Below, piece by piece: positions 51,775 to 60,589 of a DNA stretch of 64,000 nt. A program made the translations under genes and the position numbers. The notes below the pieces were generated by a model. It searched no databases. It was not told the origin of the DNA and saw nothing but the letters and a program-made list of their open reading frames with translations. This stretch comes from WHSW01 sp033856255 (lineage in GTDB: Bacteria; Actinomycetota; Thermoleophilia; Solirubrobacterales; 70-9), in assembly GCA_033856255.1 (NCBI GenBank), contig JAWVFH010000023.1, positions 74,822 through 138,821 of the forward strand, given 5' to 3'. Each line of letters begins with the position of its first letter. Position 1 is the stretch's first letter.

Positions 51775-52181
51775 CAGATGCTCCCCTTGCTGAATCGCTT
51801 CCCTCGGGCAGTTGGCAGTATCAGCAGATCGCCAGACGTAAGAGAAAGCGCGATCGCGACGAGCCGGGCGCCCCGACCTTCGACTACGCCGATGCCGAGG
51901 GCAACGTGCTCACCCTCCGGGGCGAGCTGAGCGCGCGCACAATCGCCAAGATCCGCTCCGGGCCCGGCCGCGCCGCCAGCTCGGCCGAGGATGCCTGGCA
52001 CCGGCGCACCGAGATGCTGTTCGAGCGCCTCGCGGTGAGCTGGGAGATCGCCGGGCTGCCGCTCGACGACCAGAAGATGCTGCTCGGGCGCTACCGGATG
52101 GCCGACGTCGAGACCCAGCGCTGGGTGCAGCGGACGATCACCCGCCATCTCGAGGTGCACATTCCCGAGCTCGCCGAATGA
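51765..52181 (+). CDS. Conserved hypothetical protein
   Basis: Up to 138 residues. Residues after about 25 are coding in style (K-R-K-R-D-R-D-E, then R-G-E-L-S-A-R-T-I-A-K-I-R). No family is recognised. A TTG start at 51765 would overlap the divergent DUF308 start, so a later rare start is possible. The stop overlaps the peptidase ATG (ATGA), supporting its reality. Confidence 0.5.
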   Translation: MLPSDAPLAESLPSGSWQYQQIARRKRKRDRDEPGAPTFDYADAEGNVLTLRGELSARTIAKIRSGPGRAASSAEDAWHRRTEMLFERLAVSWEIAGLPLDDQKMLLGRYRMADVETQRWVQRTITRHLEVHIPELAE

Positions 52182-53338
52182 GCTCCGACACGGGCCTGAC
52201 GCCGGAATGGGTCGCCGCGGCCGGCGATCGGGTCGCCCACCACTTCGAGCGCGAGCTCGAGGCGCTGGTTGCGGTCTCCTCGCCCTCAGGGGATGCCGCC
52301 GCGGCCGAGGAGCTCTGCGCCCTGGTCGCGGCGCTGCTCCCCGACGACGCCGAGATCGAGCGCCCATCCTGCTCGACCGCCGGCTACGCGCCCGACCTCC
52401 TGGCGACGCTGGGCGGCAGCGGCAGCGGGCGGGTGCTGCTGCTCGGCCACCTCGACACCGTCATCGCCCACGCCGACCACCGGCCGCTGGAGCGCCGGGA
52501 CGGCCGGCTGGTGGGGTCGGGCTCGGTCGACATGAAGGGAGGCGTGGCGATCGCGCTCGGGGTGCTGCGGGCGCTCGCCGCGGTCCCCGAGAGCTTCGCC
52601 GAGCTCACCCTGCTCACCGTCGTCGACGAGGAGTGGCGGACGGGGGGCTTCGACCACGGGCCGCGGTTCGCGGGCTACGACGCCTGCCTCTGCTTCGAGG
52701 CCGGCCAGCTGGCGCCCGGCGGGGAGGAGGCGGTGGTCGCGAAGCGCAAGGCGGCGGCGACGATGCGCGTCACCGCCACAGGGGTCGCGGCGCATTCCGG
52801 CTCCTCTCCGGAGAAGGGCCGCAACGCCCTGCTCGCGCTCGGCGAGGCGGCGCGACGGGTCGCGGCGCTCGGAGATCCGGCGGGGCCGGAGCGGCTGACC
52901 GCGACCCCGACCGTGCTGCGCTCCGGCGAGTCGTTCAACGTCGTCCCCGCCAACGGCGAGCTGATCTGCGACCTGCGCGCCGAGCGCCTGGAGGCGTTCG
53001 ACCCCCTGCTCGAGGCGCTGCCGGCGGAAATCGACGGGGTCGGGATCGAGGCCGAGCTGGTCCGGCGCTGGCCCGGGATGGACAGCCGTGAGCTGGTGGC
53101 TGAGAGGCTCGCCGAGCCCGCAACCGCGCTACTCGGCAGTCCGCTGCTGGTCGGTGCCCGCGGCGGCGCCAGCGACGCCAGCCACATGGCCGAGCACGTG
53201 GCGCTCACCGTCGACGGCCTCGGGCCGCGCGGCGGCCACGCCCACCACCCCGACGAGTACGTCAGCGTGGCCTCGGTCCGCCCTCGGGCCGAGATCGCCC
53301 TGGCGCTGGCAGCCGCGGCGCTGGCAGAACCGGCGTAG
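52178..53338 (+). CDS. M20 family zinc peptidase (carboxypeptidase G2/ArgE-like)
   Basis: A 386-residue peptidase. Zinc ligands lie in L-L-G-H-L-D-T-V, G-S-V-D-M-K-G-G and the catalytic V-D-E-E-W. The final G-P-R-G-G-H-A-H-H-P-D-E-Y is the C-terminal ligand motif. The dimerisation domain starts about residue 195. The substrate is probably an N-acyl amino acid or peptide. ATGA overlap with the previous gene. Confidence 0.88.
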   Translation: MSSDTGLTPEWVAAAGDRVAHHFERELEALVAVSSPSGDAAAAEELCALVAALLPDDAEIERPSCSTAGYAPDLLATLGGSGSGRVLLLGHLDTVIAHADHRPLERRDGRLVGSGSVDMKGGVAIALGVLRALAAVPESFAELTLLTVVDEEWRTGGFDHGPRFAGYDACLCFEAGQLAPGGEEAVVAKRKAAATMRVTATGVAAHSGSSPEKGRNALLALGEAARRVAALGDPAGPERLTATPTVLRSGESFNVVPANGELICDLRAERLEAFDPLLEALPAEIDGVGIEAELVRRWPGMDSRELVAERLAEPATALLGSPLLVGARGGASDASHMAEHVALTVDGLGPRGGHAHHPDEYVSVASVRPRAEIALALAAAALAEPA

Positions 53339-53370
53339 GCCGACCGCCGGCCGGGTAATACTCGGCTCGC

Positions 53371-54276
53371 GTGAGCGCGACCGTCGAGAACGCGGTTGAC
53401 CGCGGCTACTTCCCCGCCGGCGAGTCGGTCCTGCGCCGAGTCCACGGCGAACGCGCGGTCGGGCTCAACTACGGCCAGCGGGCCCTGATGCTCGGCGCCG
53501 CCCACCCGGTCAACTTCATCGGCACCCAGGCCAACACGCGCTCCGGGGCGCGGCCGTTCCTGCGCCTCGCCCACACCGCGAAGGTGTTCGAGACGGTCTT
53601 CTTCGGCACCCGCGCCGAGGCGGACAAGGCGCTCGCCTTCGTCGAGCGGATGCACCAGCGGGTCCGCGGCGAGATTCCGGAGAGCGCCGGGCGCTGGCCC
53701 GCCGGGACCTCCTACAGCGCCTTCGACCCGGAGCTGATGCTGTGGACCGTTGCGGTGATCGCCGACTCGGCGGAGGTCTTCTACGAGACGCTCGTCCGCG
53801 ACCTCGAGCCCGCCGAGAAAGAGGCGCTGTGGGGCGACTACGTGCGCTTCGGCGAGCTGTTCGGGATGCCGCGCGATGCGGCGCCGTCGACCTACGCCGA
53901 GTTCCGCTCCTACTGGGACGCGATCTGGGCCGGCGACGAGCTCCACCTCACCGACGAGGCCCGCGAGGTCGCGCTGGCGATCGCCTTCGAGATCCCGATG
54001 CCCCGTTATCTGCACGCGTCGCGCCGGGTCCACAACCTCGTTCTCGCCGGCACCCTGCCCTCACAGGTGCGCAAGCTGTTCGGCGTCGATTGGACCCCAC
54101 TGCACGAGGCCGCCTTCCGCTCCGTCGTCCGCGGCCTGCGCACCGCACGGCCGGTGACGCCGAAGCGGGTCCGCCGCGGCGGCAACACGGCCTCGTTCGA
54201 GATGGTCGCGCGGACGGAGCGGGAGCTGGTCGCCGCCGGCCGGACGACCCTGCCCGGCGTTGCCACGGCAGCCTGA
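53371..54276 (+). CDS. DUF2236 (MpaB-like oxygenase family) protein
   Basis: A 301-residue helical protein with L-M-L-G-A-A-H-P, H-T-A-K-V-F-E-T-V-F-F-G-T, Y-S-A-F-D-P-E-L-M-L-W-T-V and P-M-P-R-Y-L-H, the hallmarks of DUF2236/latex-clearing-protein-like heme oxygenases. Activity is not proven for this branch. TAATAC (53356-53361) lies 9 bases before GTG 53371. Confidence 0.82.
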   Translation: MSATVENAVDRGYFPAGESVLRRVHGERAVGLNYGQRALMLGAAHPVNFIGTQANTRSGARPFLRLAHTAKVFETVFFGTRAEADKALAFVERMHQRVRGEIPESAGRWPAGTSYSAFDPELMLWTVAVIADSAEVFYETLVRDLEPAEKEALWGDYVRFGELFGMPRDAAPSTYAEFRSYWDAIWAGDELHLTDEAREVALAIAFEIPMPRYLHASRRVHNLVLAGTLPSQVRKLFGVDWTPLHEAAFRSVVRGLRTARPVTPKRVRRGGNTASFEMVARTERELVAAGRTTLPGVATAA

Positions 54277-54295
54277 GCCCGGGGATACTCCCCCC

Positions 54296-54883
54296 GTGGG
54301 CCAGCCCGAAGGAACCCGGATCGTCCTGCCTCGATTGAGCGAGGAGGAGGCCGCACGCCGGACGCCGGACGAGCGCCTGGCTGTTCGCTTTCCCGCCCTC
54401 TACCGCCGGTTCAACGACCTCGGCGTGCGGGGCCTGTCGCCCGGGTCCTCGCTGCGGCGGCGCGTGGTCGCCCGCGGGATCAACCGCGCCTACGCCGCGG
54501 CCAACCGCCGCGACTTCGAGCTCCTGCTGATCGGAATCGACCCTGATCACGAGTACCGGCCGAGCCCCGAGATCATGCCGCCCGACCTCGGCGGCCCCAC
54601 CCACGGCCATGAGGGGTACCTGCGGATGTGGGGCTACTGGCTCGACGCTTTCGAGGACATCCGCTACGAGCCCGAGGAGGTGCTCGACCTCGGCGACAAG
54701 TTCCTCGTCACCGTCCGCCAGGTCGGGCACGGCTCGGGCAGCGGCGTGGGTCTGACCCTGCCGGTGTTCCAGCTGCTGACCATCCGCGGCGGCCGCACCA
54801 TCCTCCAAGAGGACTTCCTCGATCGCGAGGAGGCGCTCGCGGCAGCTCAGAGCAGCTCCGTCGCGCCCTTGACGGCGAAGTAG
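54296..54883 (+). CDS. SnoaL/NTF2-like protein
   Basis: A 195-residue SnoaL-like protein: A-Y-A-A-A-N-R-R-D-F-E-L-L-L-I-G-I-D-P-D-H-E-Y-R, then G-H-E-G-Y-L-R-M-W-G-Y-W and L-D-R-E-E-A-L-A-A. The start is GTG 54296, since GATACT (54284-54289) lies six bases upstream. Its last 37 bases overlap the convergent GAP gene. Confidence 0.75.
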   Translation: MGQPEGTRIVLPRLSEEEAARRTPDERLAVRFPALYRRFNDLGVRGLSPGSSLRRRVVARGINRAYAAANRRDFELLLIGIDPDHEYRPSPEIMPPDLGGPTHGHEGYLRMWGYWLDAFEDIRYEPEEVLDLGDKFLVTVRQVGHGSGSGVGLTLPVFQLLTIRGGRTILQEDFLDREEALAAAQSSSVAPLTAK

Positions 54884-55500
54884 GCGCCGACCAGGGCGAA
54901 GGCCAGGATCGCCAGCCCGCGCTGGCGACGGCGGACCCAGCGGTTGAACTCCTCGAGTCCCGCCCGAGCCCGATCCGCGTGGCGCAGCGCGACGAAGAGC
55001 GCCGCGACCGGGACCGTGAACCAGATCACGTTGAAGAGCAGGACCTCGATCACGCTGCTGATCAGGTCCGGATCCCCGCTTGAGATCGCGTTCAGGCCGA
55101 GTAGATAGAAGAGGCCCGGCAGATGCGTGGCGACGCCGGCCCCGGCGACGACGGAGAGCGATGGGTCGCGGAGGGCTCGCGACATCCGCGAGTCGCCTCC
55201 CGACCGTCGCCCCGGCACTCGAAGCTCGACCCTGCCCGAGGCGAGCGCTGCGGCGAAGCCCAGCGATGCCGCCCCGAGGCTGAGGCTGATCACCGAACTC
55301 ACCGTCGACGAGCCGATTTCCGCACCGTGCAGTGCCCTGACCACGATCAGCCCGATCACGAAGCTCCACGCGAAGCCGACCGCGATGTAGGCGAGCAGGA
55401 GCCGCACCGGAGTCTTCGAGGACAGCACGGCATACACGGCGGCGATCCCCGCCGGGCGAGCGGCGTTGACGATCGCCAGCACGATCCATTCCAGGTTCAC
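54847..55500 (-). CDS. GAP/Sap family membrane protein
   Basis: A 217-residue membrane protein with six helices in a LysE-like layout, resembling the GAP/Sap family (linked in mycobacteria to sulfolipid or glycopeptidolipid transport). GTG 55500 gives a typical LysE-like N-terminus (N-L-E-W-I-V-L-A-I); a GTG at 55533 is an alternative. The substrate here is unknown. Confidence 0.7.
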   Translation of the reverse strand: MNLEWIVLAIVNAARPAGIAAVYAVLSSKTPVRLLLAYIAVGFAWSFVIGLIVVRALHGAEIGSSTVSSVISLSLGAASLGFAAALASGRVELRVPGRRSGGDSRMSRALRDPSLSVVAGAGVATHLPGLFYLLGLNAISSGDPDLISSVIEVLLFNVIWFTVPVAALFVALRHADRARAGLEEFNRWVRRRQRGLAILAFALVGAYFAVKGATELL

Positions 55501-55599
55501 GAAGCTGCCACCGGCACCTCCGATCCTATGCACGGGGGGGTCCGTTCCTGCGAATAGCCTGGGCGGGTCGTGGTCACGGACGAAGGCGCCTAGAGCCGC

Positions 55600-56469
55600 A
55601 TGGGCGACGGCCGTGTGCTCGCGCTGGCGGCGGCGGCCTGCTTTGCGCTCGCCGCTGCGCTCCAGCAGAAGGGCCAGTTCCGGCTCGCGCGCGAGGGCTG
55701 GCCGGTTCGCGGCGTCGGCGACATCTTCCGGCTGTTCCGGGTCTGGATTTGGCTTGCCGGCACGGCCATCCTGCTGGGTGGGTACGCGCTCCAGGGCGTC
55801 GCGCTGGACGTCGGCAAGGTCGTCGTCGTCCAGCCGCTGCTCGTCACCACGCTCGTCTTCGCGCTACCCCTGGGCCACTGGCTGACCGGTCAGCACGTCA
55901 CCCGCCGGCAGGTCTGGGGCGCGGTGGTGATGGTCGGCGGCCTCTTCATGTTCATCCGGCTCGGGGACCCGGCCGAGGGCATCGATACCGCGCCGACCGG
56001 GGAGGTGCTGGTCGCGAGCGCCGTCGTCTGCGTGGTCTCAGCGGTCGGACTGGTGCTGGGCCGGCACGCGGAGGCGGCGCGCAAGGCGGCGATCTTCGGC
56101 GGCGTCGCCGGCCTCCTGTTCGGCCTGTCGGCGACCTTCGACAAGCCGGCGTTCAGCGGTGCCGACGTCGGCACCGGCGACCTGTTCGGCGAGTGGGAGC
56201 TCTGGGCGCTCGTGGGCTTCGGGGTGATCGCGTTCGGCGTCCAGCAGCTCTCCCTGGCGACCGGCCAGCTTGCGCCCGCGATGGCCGCGGTCTCCGTGGC
56301 GAACCCGCTCGCCAGCACCCTGATCGGCGTGCTCGTCTACGAGGAGCGCCTGACCCAGCCCGGCTGGCACATTGCCCTTGCCTTCGCGGCCCTTTTCGTC
56401 TCCTTCTGGGGCGCGGTGATCGTCACGCTCGCCAACCGCGAGCTGGCGATCCCGGGCGAGCCACCCTAA
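55600..56469 (+). CDS. DMT superfamily transporter
   Basis: A 289-residue transporter with about nine to ten helices, of the drug/metabolite type (A-C-F-A-L-A-A-A-L-Q-Q-K-G, A-L-D-V-G-K-V-V-V-V-Q-P-L-L-V). An NIPA-like or EamA-like role is possible. The stop shares CTAA with the convergent gene. Confidence 0.8.
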   Translation: MGDGRVLALAAAACFALAAALQQKGQFRLAREGWPVRGVGDIFRLFRVWIWLAGTAILLGGYALQGVALDVGKVVVVQPLLVTTLVFALPLGHWLTGQHVTRRQVWGAVVMVGGLFMFIRLGDPAEGIDTAPTGEVLVASAVVCVVSAVGLVLGRHAEAARKAAIFGGVAGLLFGLSATFDKPAFSGADVGTGDLFGEWELWALVGFGVIAFGVQQLSLATGQLAPAMAAVSVANPLASTLIGVLVYEERLTQPGWHIALAFAALFVSFWGAVIVTLANRELAIPGEPP

Positions 56470-57161
56470 GCCGGGCCGGGGTCCAGGGTGCGCGCCGTCT
56501 CAGAGCGCGCGACGTCGCGGTGGTCCGGGAGAGTGCCGAGCGCGCGGTCGGCGATCGTGTTCGTGATCCCGTGCCAGTAGTGCTCGTTCTTGAAGTGGTG
56601 CAGCCGGTGGTTGCGCCAGATCGAGCGGTAGACGCGCGTGCGCGGCACGTAGGCCGTGTGGATCAGGTAGTGCGTCCACTCGTAGGCGCCGACCAGCACG
56701 TAGCCGGCGATCGCGGCGCTGAGCAGGGCGGCCCAGGGCACGGCGCCCCCGATCAGGCCGACCGGCACGCCGATCGCCAGCACGACGACGGGAACCGCGA
56801 TCAGCAGCAGCTCGGCGAGCTCCTGCGCGTCGAGCAGCAGGGTCATCAGGTTGTTCGGATGGCGGTGGTGGTAGCGGTGGTCGCGCGTGGTCGGCAGCTC
56901 GTAGGTTTGGCCTCGCAGCTCGATCGGCTTCGCGTGCAGGAGGTAGACGTGGATCGCCCACTCGCCGAACGGATAGATCACGAGCATCGCGCCGACCGCG
57001 ACCGCGTCGCGCCAGGCCAGCGGCTCGTCGATCAGCGCCCTGACGACGATCAGCAGAACGACAGCGCCGCCGATCATCCACGGCGAGTGGCGCTTCGCGA
57101 ACTCGCGGATCGCATCGCCGAGCGTCTTCACCTCCGGCCCCCATTCCGCCCTCGCGACCAT
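56466..57161 (-). CDS. Fatty acid hydroxylase/sterol desaturase superfamily protein
   Basis: A 231-residue di-iron membrane enzyme: H-V-Y-L-L-H, D-H-R-Y-H-H-R-H, W-T-H-Y-L-I-H and N-H-R-L-H-H-F are the His clusters that bind iron. Four helices cross the membrane. The substrate is probably a lipid. TAGCCT on the minus strand (57168-57173) is six bases before ATG and overlaps the ABC gene stop. Confidence 0.87.
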   Translation of the reverse strand: MVARAEWGPEVKTLGDAIREFAKRHSPWMIGGAVVLLIVVRALIDEPLAWRDAVAVGAMLVIYPFGEWAIHVYLLHAKPIELRGQTYELPTTRDHRYHHRHPNNLMTLLLDAQELAELLLIAVPVVVLAIGVPVGLIGGAVPWAALLSAAIAGYVLVGAYEWTHYLIHTAYVPRTRVYRSIWRNHRLHHFKNEHYWHGITNTIADRALGTLPDHRDVARSETARTLDPGPA

Positions 57162-57170
57162 GGCTGAAGG

Positions 57171-57923
57171 CTACGCCCGGCCCGCCTCGAGCAGGCGGCG
57201 CAGGAAGCGCTGCGTCTCCGGCTGGCGCGGCTCGGAGAGCACCTGCTCGGGCGGGCCGACCTCGAGCAGCCGCCCCTCGTGCAGGAAGCAGACCCGGTCG
57301 GCGACCTCGCGGGCGAAGTTCATCTCGTGGGTGGCGATCAGCATCGTCACGCCCTCGGACTTCAGCGCTCGCACCGTCTCCAGCACCTCGCCGACCAGCT
57401 CCGGGTCGAGCGCCGAGGTGACCTCGTCGAGCAGCATCGCCCGCGGCCGCGTGGCGAAGGCACGGGCGAGCGCGACCCGCTGCTGCTGGCCGCCCGACAG
57501 CTGGTCGGGGCGGTCGTGCTCGCGCCCGCCCAGCCCGAGCCGGTCGAGCCGGAGGCGCGCCTCGGCCTCGGCCCGGTCGCGGGGCATGCCGTGACCGCGG
57601 TGGATGCCGAGGACGACGTTCTCGAGCACCGTCATGTGAGGGAAGAGGTTGTAGGCCTGGAAGACGAGCCCGAGCCGGCGCCGCACCGAGACCGCGTCCA
57701 CCGAGGGGTCGGTGATCACCTCGCCGTCGAGGAAGATGTCGCCGTCGTCGATCTCGATCAGCAGGTCCGCGCAGCGCAGCATCGTCGACTTGCCCGACCC
57801 CGAGGCGCCGATCACGGCGATCGCCTCGTGTTCGTGGATCTCCAGGTCGATCCCGTGCAGGACCTCGCGCTCGCCGAAGGCCTTCGTGACGCCGCGGAAC
57901 TCGAGGACGGGGGTGTCGCTCAC
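57171..57923 (-). CDS. Polar amino acid ABC transporter ATP-binding protein
   Basis: A 250-residue GlnQ/HisP-type ATPase: Walker A G-A-S-G-S-G-K-S-T, signature L-S-G-G-Q-Q-Q-R, Walker B A-M-L-L-D-E-V-T-S-A, and F-Q-A-Y-N-L-F-P-H. Start GTG overlaps the permease stop (GTGA), so the two are co-translated. Confidence 0.92.
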   Translation of the reverse strand: MSDTPVLEFRGVTKAFGEREVLHGIDLEIHEHEAIAVIGASGSGKSTMLRCADLLIEIDDGDIFLDGEVITDPSVDAVSVRRRLGLVFQAYNLFPHMTVLENVVLGIHRGHGMPRDRAEAEARLRLDRLGLGGREHDRPDQLSGGQQQRVALARAFATRPRAMLLDEVTSALDPELVGEVLETVRALKSEGVTMLIATHEMNFAREVADRVCFLHEGRLLEVGPPEQVLSEPRQPETQRFLRRLLEAGRA

Positions 57924-58738
57924 GTCGCCGCCTCCGTGTAGCCCCAGCGCTCGAGCAGGCGGGCGAGCGGGATCGTGACCGCCAGGTAGAGGAGCGCCGC
58001 GGCGACCATCGGCGTGTAGTTGAAGTCGGTCGAGGCGTCGATCTGGGCGACGCGGAAGGCCTCGCCGGAGACCCCGATGATCGCGATGAGCGCGACGTCC
58101 TTCTGCAGGGCGATGAAGTCGTTGAGCAGCGGGGGGCCGACCCGCCGCACCGCCTGGGGCAGGATCACATGGCGCATCGCCTGGCGTTCCGTGAGCCCGA
58201 TCGCGAGGGCGCCGTCGCGCTGGCCCGGGTGCACGGAGCGCAGCCCGGCCCGGTAGACCTCGCTCACATAGGCGCCGTAGGAGAGGGTCAGCGCGATCCC
58301 GCCGAGGATCACCGGCTCCCTGGGCAGACCACTGAGATCGAGCGCCGGGACCCCGAAGCCGACCAGATAGACGAGGAGCACGGTCGGGATGCCGCGGAAG
58401 ACGTCGGTGTAGACCGTCGCCAGCAGCCGCACCGGGAACAGCGCCGGGGCGCCGGTTGTCCGCACCAGGGCGACCACGAGGCCGAGGATCAGCACTACGA
58501 CCTCGACGATGCAGAAGACCCGGATATCGAGCCAGAAGGCCCTGAGGATGTCCGGGAAGGAGTCCTTGAACTCCGTCGCGTTGAAGAAGGTGTCGCGGAC
58601 GTCGGGCCACCCCGAGCTCGTCAGCACCGCGATCGCGAGCCCGCCGATCACGACCACGGTCGAGATCACCGCGATCGCGAACCCTCGCCGGTCCCTGGCG
58701 CGCCGCGCCGCTGCCCGCTCTGCGCGGCGGTCCGCCAT
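57920..58738 (-). CDS. Polar amino acid ABC transporter permease
   Basis: A 272-residue permease of the His/Glu/Gln/Arg/opine type, with an N-terminal cytosolic Arg/Ala tail, about five membrane helices, the R-G-I-P-T-V-L-L-V-Y motif and an EAA loop (G-L-T-E-R-Q-A-M-R-H-V-I-L-P-Q-A). It probably works as a homodimer with the ATPase downstream and the binding protein upstream. Confidence 0.92.
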   Translation of the reverse strand: MADRRAERAAARRARDRRGFAIAVISTVVVIGGLAIAVLTSSGWPDVRDTFFNATEFKDSFPDILRAFWLDIRVFCIVEVVVLILGLVVALVRTTGAPALFPVRLLATVYTDVFRGIPTVLLVYLVGFGVPALDLSGLPREPVILGGIALTLSYGAYVSEVYRAGLRSVHPGQRDGALAIGLTERQAMRHVILPQAVRRVGPPLLNDFIALQKDVALIAIIGVSGEAFRVAQIDASTDFNYTPMVAAALLYLAVTIPLARLLERWGYTEAAT

Positions 58739-58754
58739 CGCTACGCGGTCGGCG

Positions 58755-59630
58755 CTACTGGAGCACCGGCGCCTTGGTGACGTCGCTCATCCACTTCTGC
58801 TCGATCGCCGGCAGGTCGCCCGACTCCTTAAGGGCGTCGACCGCCGCCGAGACGCAGTCGGTCAGCGGTGAGTCCTTCGCCAGCAGCGCGCCCCACTGAT
58901 CGCCCCCGGGCGCGGGGAACTGACCGACCGTGGTCGCGTCGGGCACCTGCACGGCCGTGACGTAGAAGGCAGTGGGGACATCGACGACCACCGCGTCGAC
59001 CTGTCCGTTCTTCAGCGCGCTGACCACGTCGTTGGAGTTGTCGAAGACCTGCGGGTCGTTCGAGGGCTGGATCAGGTCGTTGACGGCGTCGTAGCTCGTC
59101 GTCCCGATCTGCACCCCGATATTCGCGTCGGCGAGGTCGGCGAGCGACGTCGCGGAGGCGGCGGGCGAGTCCTTGGGCGCGACAACGGCCTGATCGGCCT
59201 CGTAGTAGGGAGCCGAGAAGTCGACCTGCTCGGCGCGCTTCGGCGTGATCGAGATCTCGTTGACGTCGAAGTCGAAGTCCTTCGGGCCCGGCGCGTAGGA
59301 GGCGTTGAAGGGCACCACCGTCCACTCGACGTTGTCGGCGCTGTAGCCGAGCTGGTCGGCGATCGCGTAGGCGGTCGCGCTCTCGAAGCCCTGGCCGTTG
59401 GTCGGGTCGTTGTCTGAGAAGTAGGGCGGGTAGGCGGGCTTGTCGGTGGCGATCGTCAGCTTCCCGTCGGAGACGGTCTGCAGCGTGTCGGGGGTGCAGT
59501 CGGAGAGCGAGACGTTGCCGGTCGAGGCGGCCGAGTCGGTGGTCGAGTTGTCGCTCGAGCCGCACGCGGTCAGGGTCGCCGCGAGCGCGAGCGCGGCAAC
59601 GAGCAGGGCGGTGATGCGGATCTTCGACAA
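58755..59630 (-). CDS. Amino acid ABC transporter substrate-binding lipoprotein
   Basis: A 291-residue family-3 solute-binding protein. A hydrophobic signal ends in the lipobox L-T-A-C-G-S-S; the mature domain includes K-L-T-I-A-T-D-K-P-A-Y-P-P-Y-F, D-F-D-V-N-E-I-S-I-T-P-K-R-A and Y-Y-E-A-D-Q-A-V-V. TTG 59630 is chosen because GGAGGT lies about nine bases upstream. It captures a polar amino acid outside the cell. Confidence 0.9.
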   Translation of the reverse strand: MSKIRITALLVAALALAATLTACGSSDNSTTDSAASTGNVSLSDCTPDTLQTVSDGKLTIATDKPAYPPYFSDNDPTNGQGFESATAYAIADQLGYSADNVEWTVVPFNASYAPGPKDFDFDVNEISITPKRAEQVDFSAPYYEADQAVVAPKDSPAASATSLADLADANIGVQIGTTSYDAVNDLIQPSNDPQVFDNSNDVVSALKNGQVDAVVVDVPTAFYVTAVQVPDATTVGQFPAPGGDQWGALLAKDSPLTDCVSAAVDALKESGDLPAIEQKWMSDVTKAPVLQ

Positions 59631-59680
59631 GGTGGGCCTACCTCCGCTTGGGAGCATCAATGCGCGAAGATCCTATGTGC

Positions 59681-60589
59681 ATGGGCTGGAGCGCGGACGA
59701 GATCCCCGATCAGAGCGGTCGCGTGGCCGTGGTCACCGGGGCCAACAGCGGCCTGGGCCTGGCGACGGCGCGAGAGCTCGCCCGCGCCGGGGCGACGGTG
59801 ATCGCGACCGCACGCGACTCCTCGAAGGCCGAGGCCGCCGGGGCGAAGCTGGCCGAGGATGGCGCCGCGGTCGAGTTTCGCGATCTCGATCTCGCCAGTC
59901 TCGACTCGGTGCGTGGGTTCGCCTCCGCACTCGCCGCCGACCACCCGCGGATCGACGTCCTCGTCAACAACGCCGGCGTGATGATGCCGCCGCGCGGCGA
60001 GACGGCGGACGGCTTCGAGCTCCAGTTCGGCACCAACCACCTCGGCCACTTTGCGCTCACCGGGCTGCTGCTCGACGCGCTCGCCGCCGGCGACGACTCG
60101 CGGGTCGTGACCGTCTCCAGCCTCGAGCACCGGCCGGGGAAGATCGATTTCGACGACCTGGGCTCCGAGGAGTCGTACTCGCCTCGCGGCGCCTACCAGC
60201 GGTCGAAGTTCGCCAACGCCGTCTTCGGGCTCGAGCTCGACCGGCGCCTGCGCGCCGCGGGCCTGCCGGTGATCAGCACGCTCGCCCACCCCGGGTACTC
60301 GGACACGAACCTCCAGACCTCCGGCCCGACCGGGCCGATGAAGGCGTTGCTGCGGGTCGGCAACCTGCTGCTCGCCCAGAGCGCCGACCGCGGCGCCCTG
60401 CCGCAGCTCTTCGCGGCGACGGCCCCGGGGGTCGAGGGCGGTCAGTTCTTCGGCCCCGACGGCTTCCAGCAGGCGCGCGGCGCGCCGACCGAGGTGCAGC
60501 CCGTCTCGCGGGCCCGCGACGGCGAGACCGCCCGGCGGCTGTGGGAGGTCTCCGAGCAGCTCACCGGCGTCTCCTATCTGAGCGGGTGA
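59681..60589 (+). CDS. Short-chain dehydrogenase/reductase (retinol dehydrogenase-like)
   Basis: A 302-residue SDR: T-G-A-N-S-G-L-G for NAD(P), N-N-A-G, S-S-L-E-H-R and the catalytic Y-Q-R-S-K. The ATG at 59681 gives the usual family N-terminus (M-G-W-S-A-D-E-I-P-D-Q-S-G-R); earlier ATGs at 59660 and 59675 are alternatives. Its stop overlaps the next GTG (GTGA), so it is probably coupled to the oxidoreductase. Confidence 0.88.
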   Translation: MGWSADEIPDQSGRVAVVTGANSGLGLATARELARAGATVIATARDSSKAEAAGAKLAEDGAAVEFRDLDLASLDSVRGFASALAADHPRIDVLVNNAGVMMPPRGETADGFELQFGTNHLGHFALTGLLLDALAAGDDSRVVTVSSLEHRPGKIDFDDLGSEESYSPRGAYQRSKFANAVFGLELDRRLRAAGLPVISTLAHPGYSDTNLQTSGPTGPMKALLRVGNLLLAQSADRGALPQLFAATAPGVEGGQFFGPDGFQQARGAPTEVQPVSRARDGETARRLWEVSEQLTGVSYLSG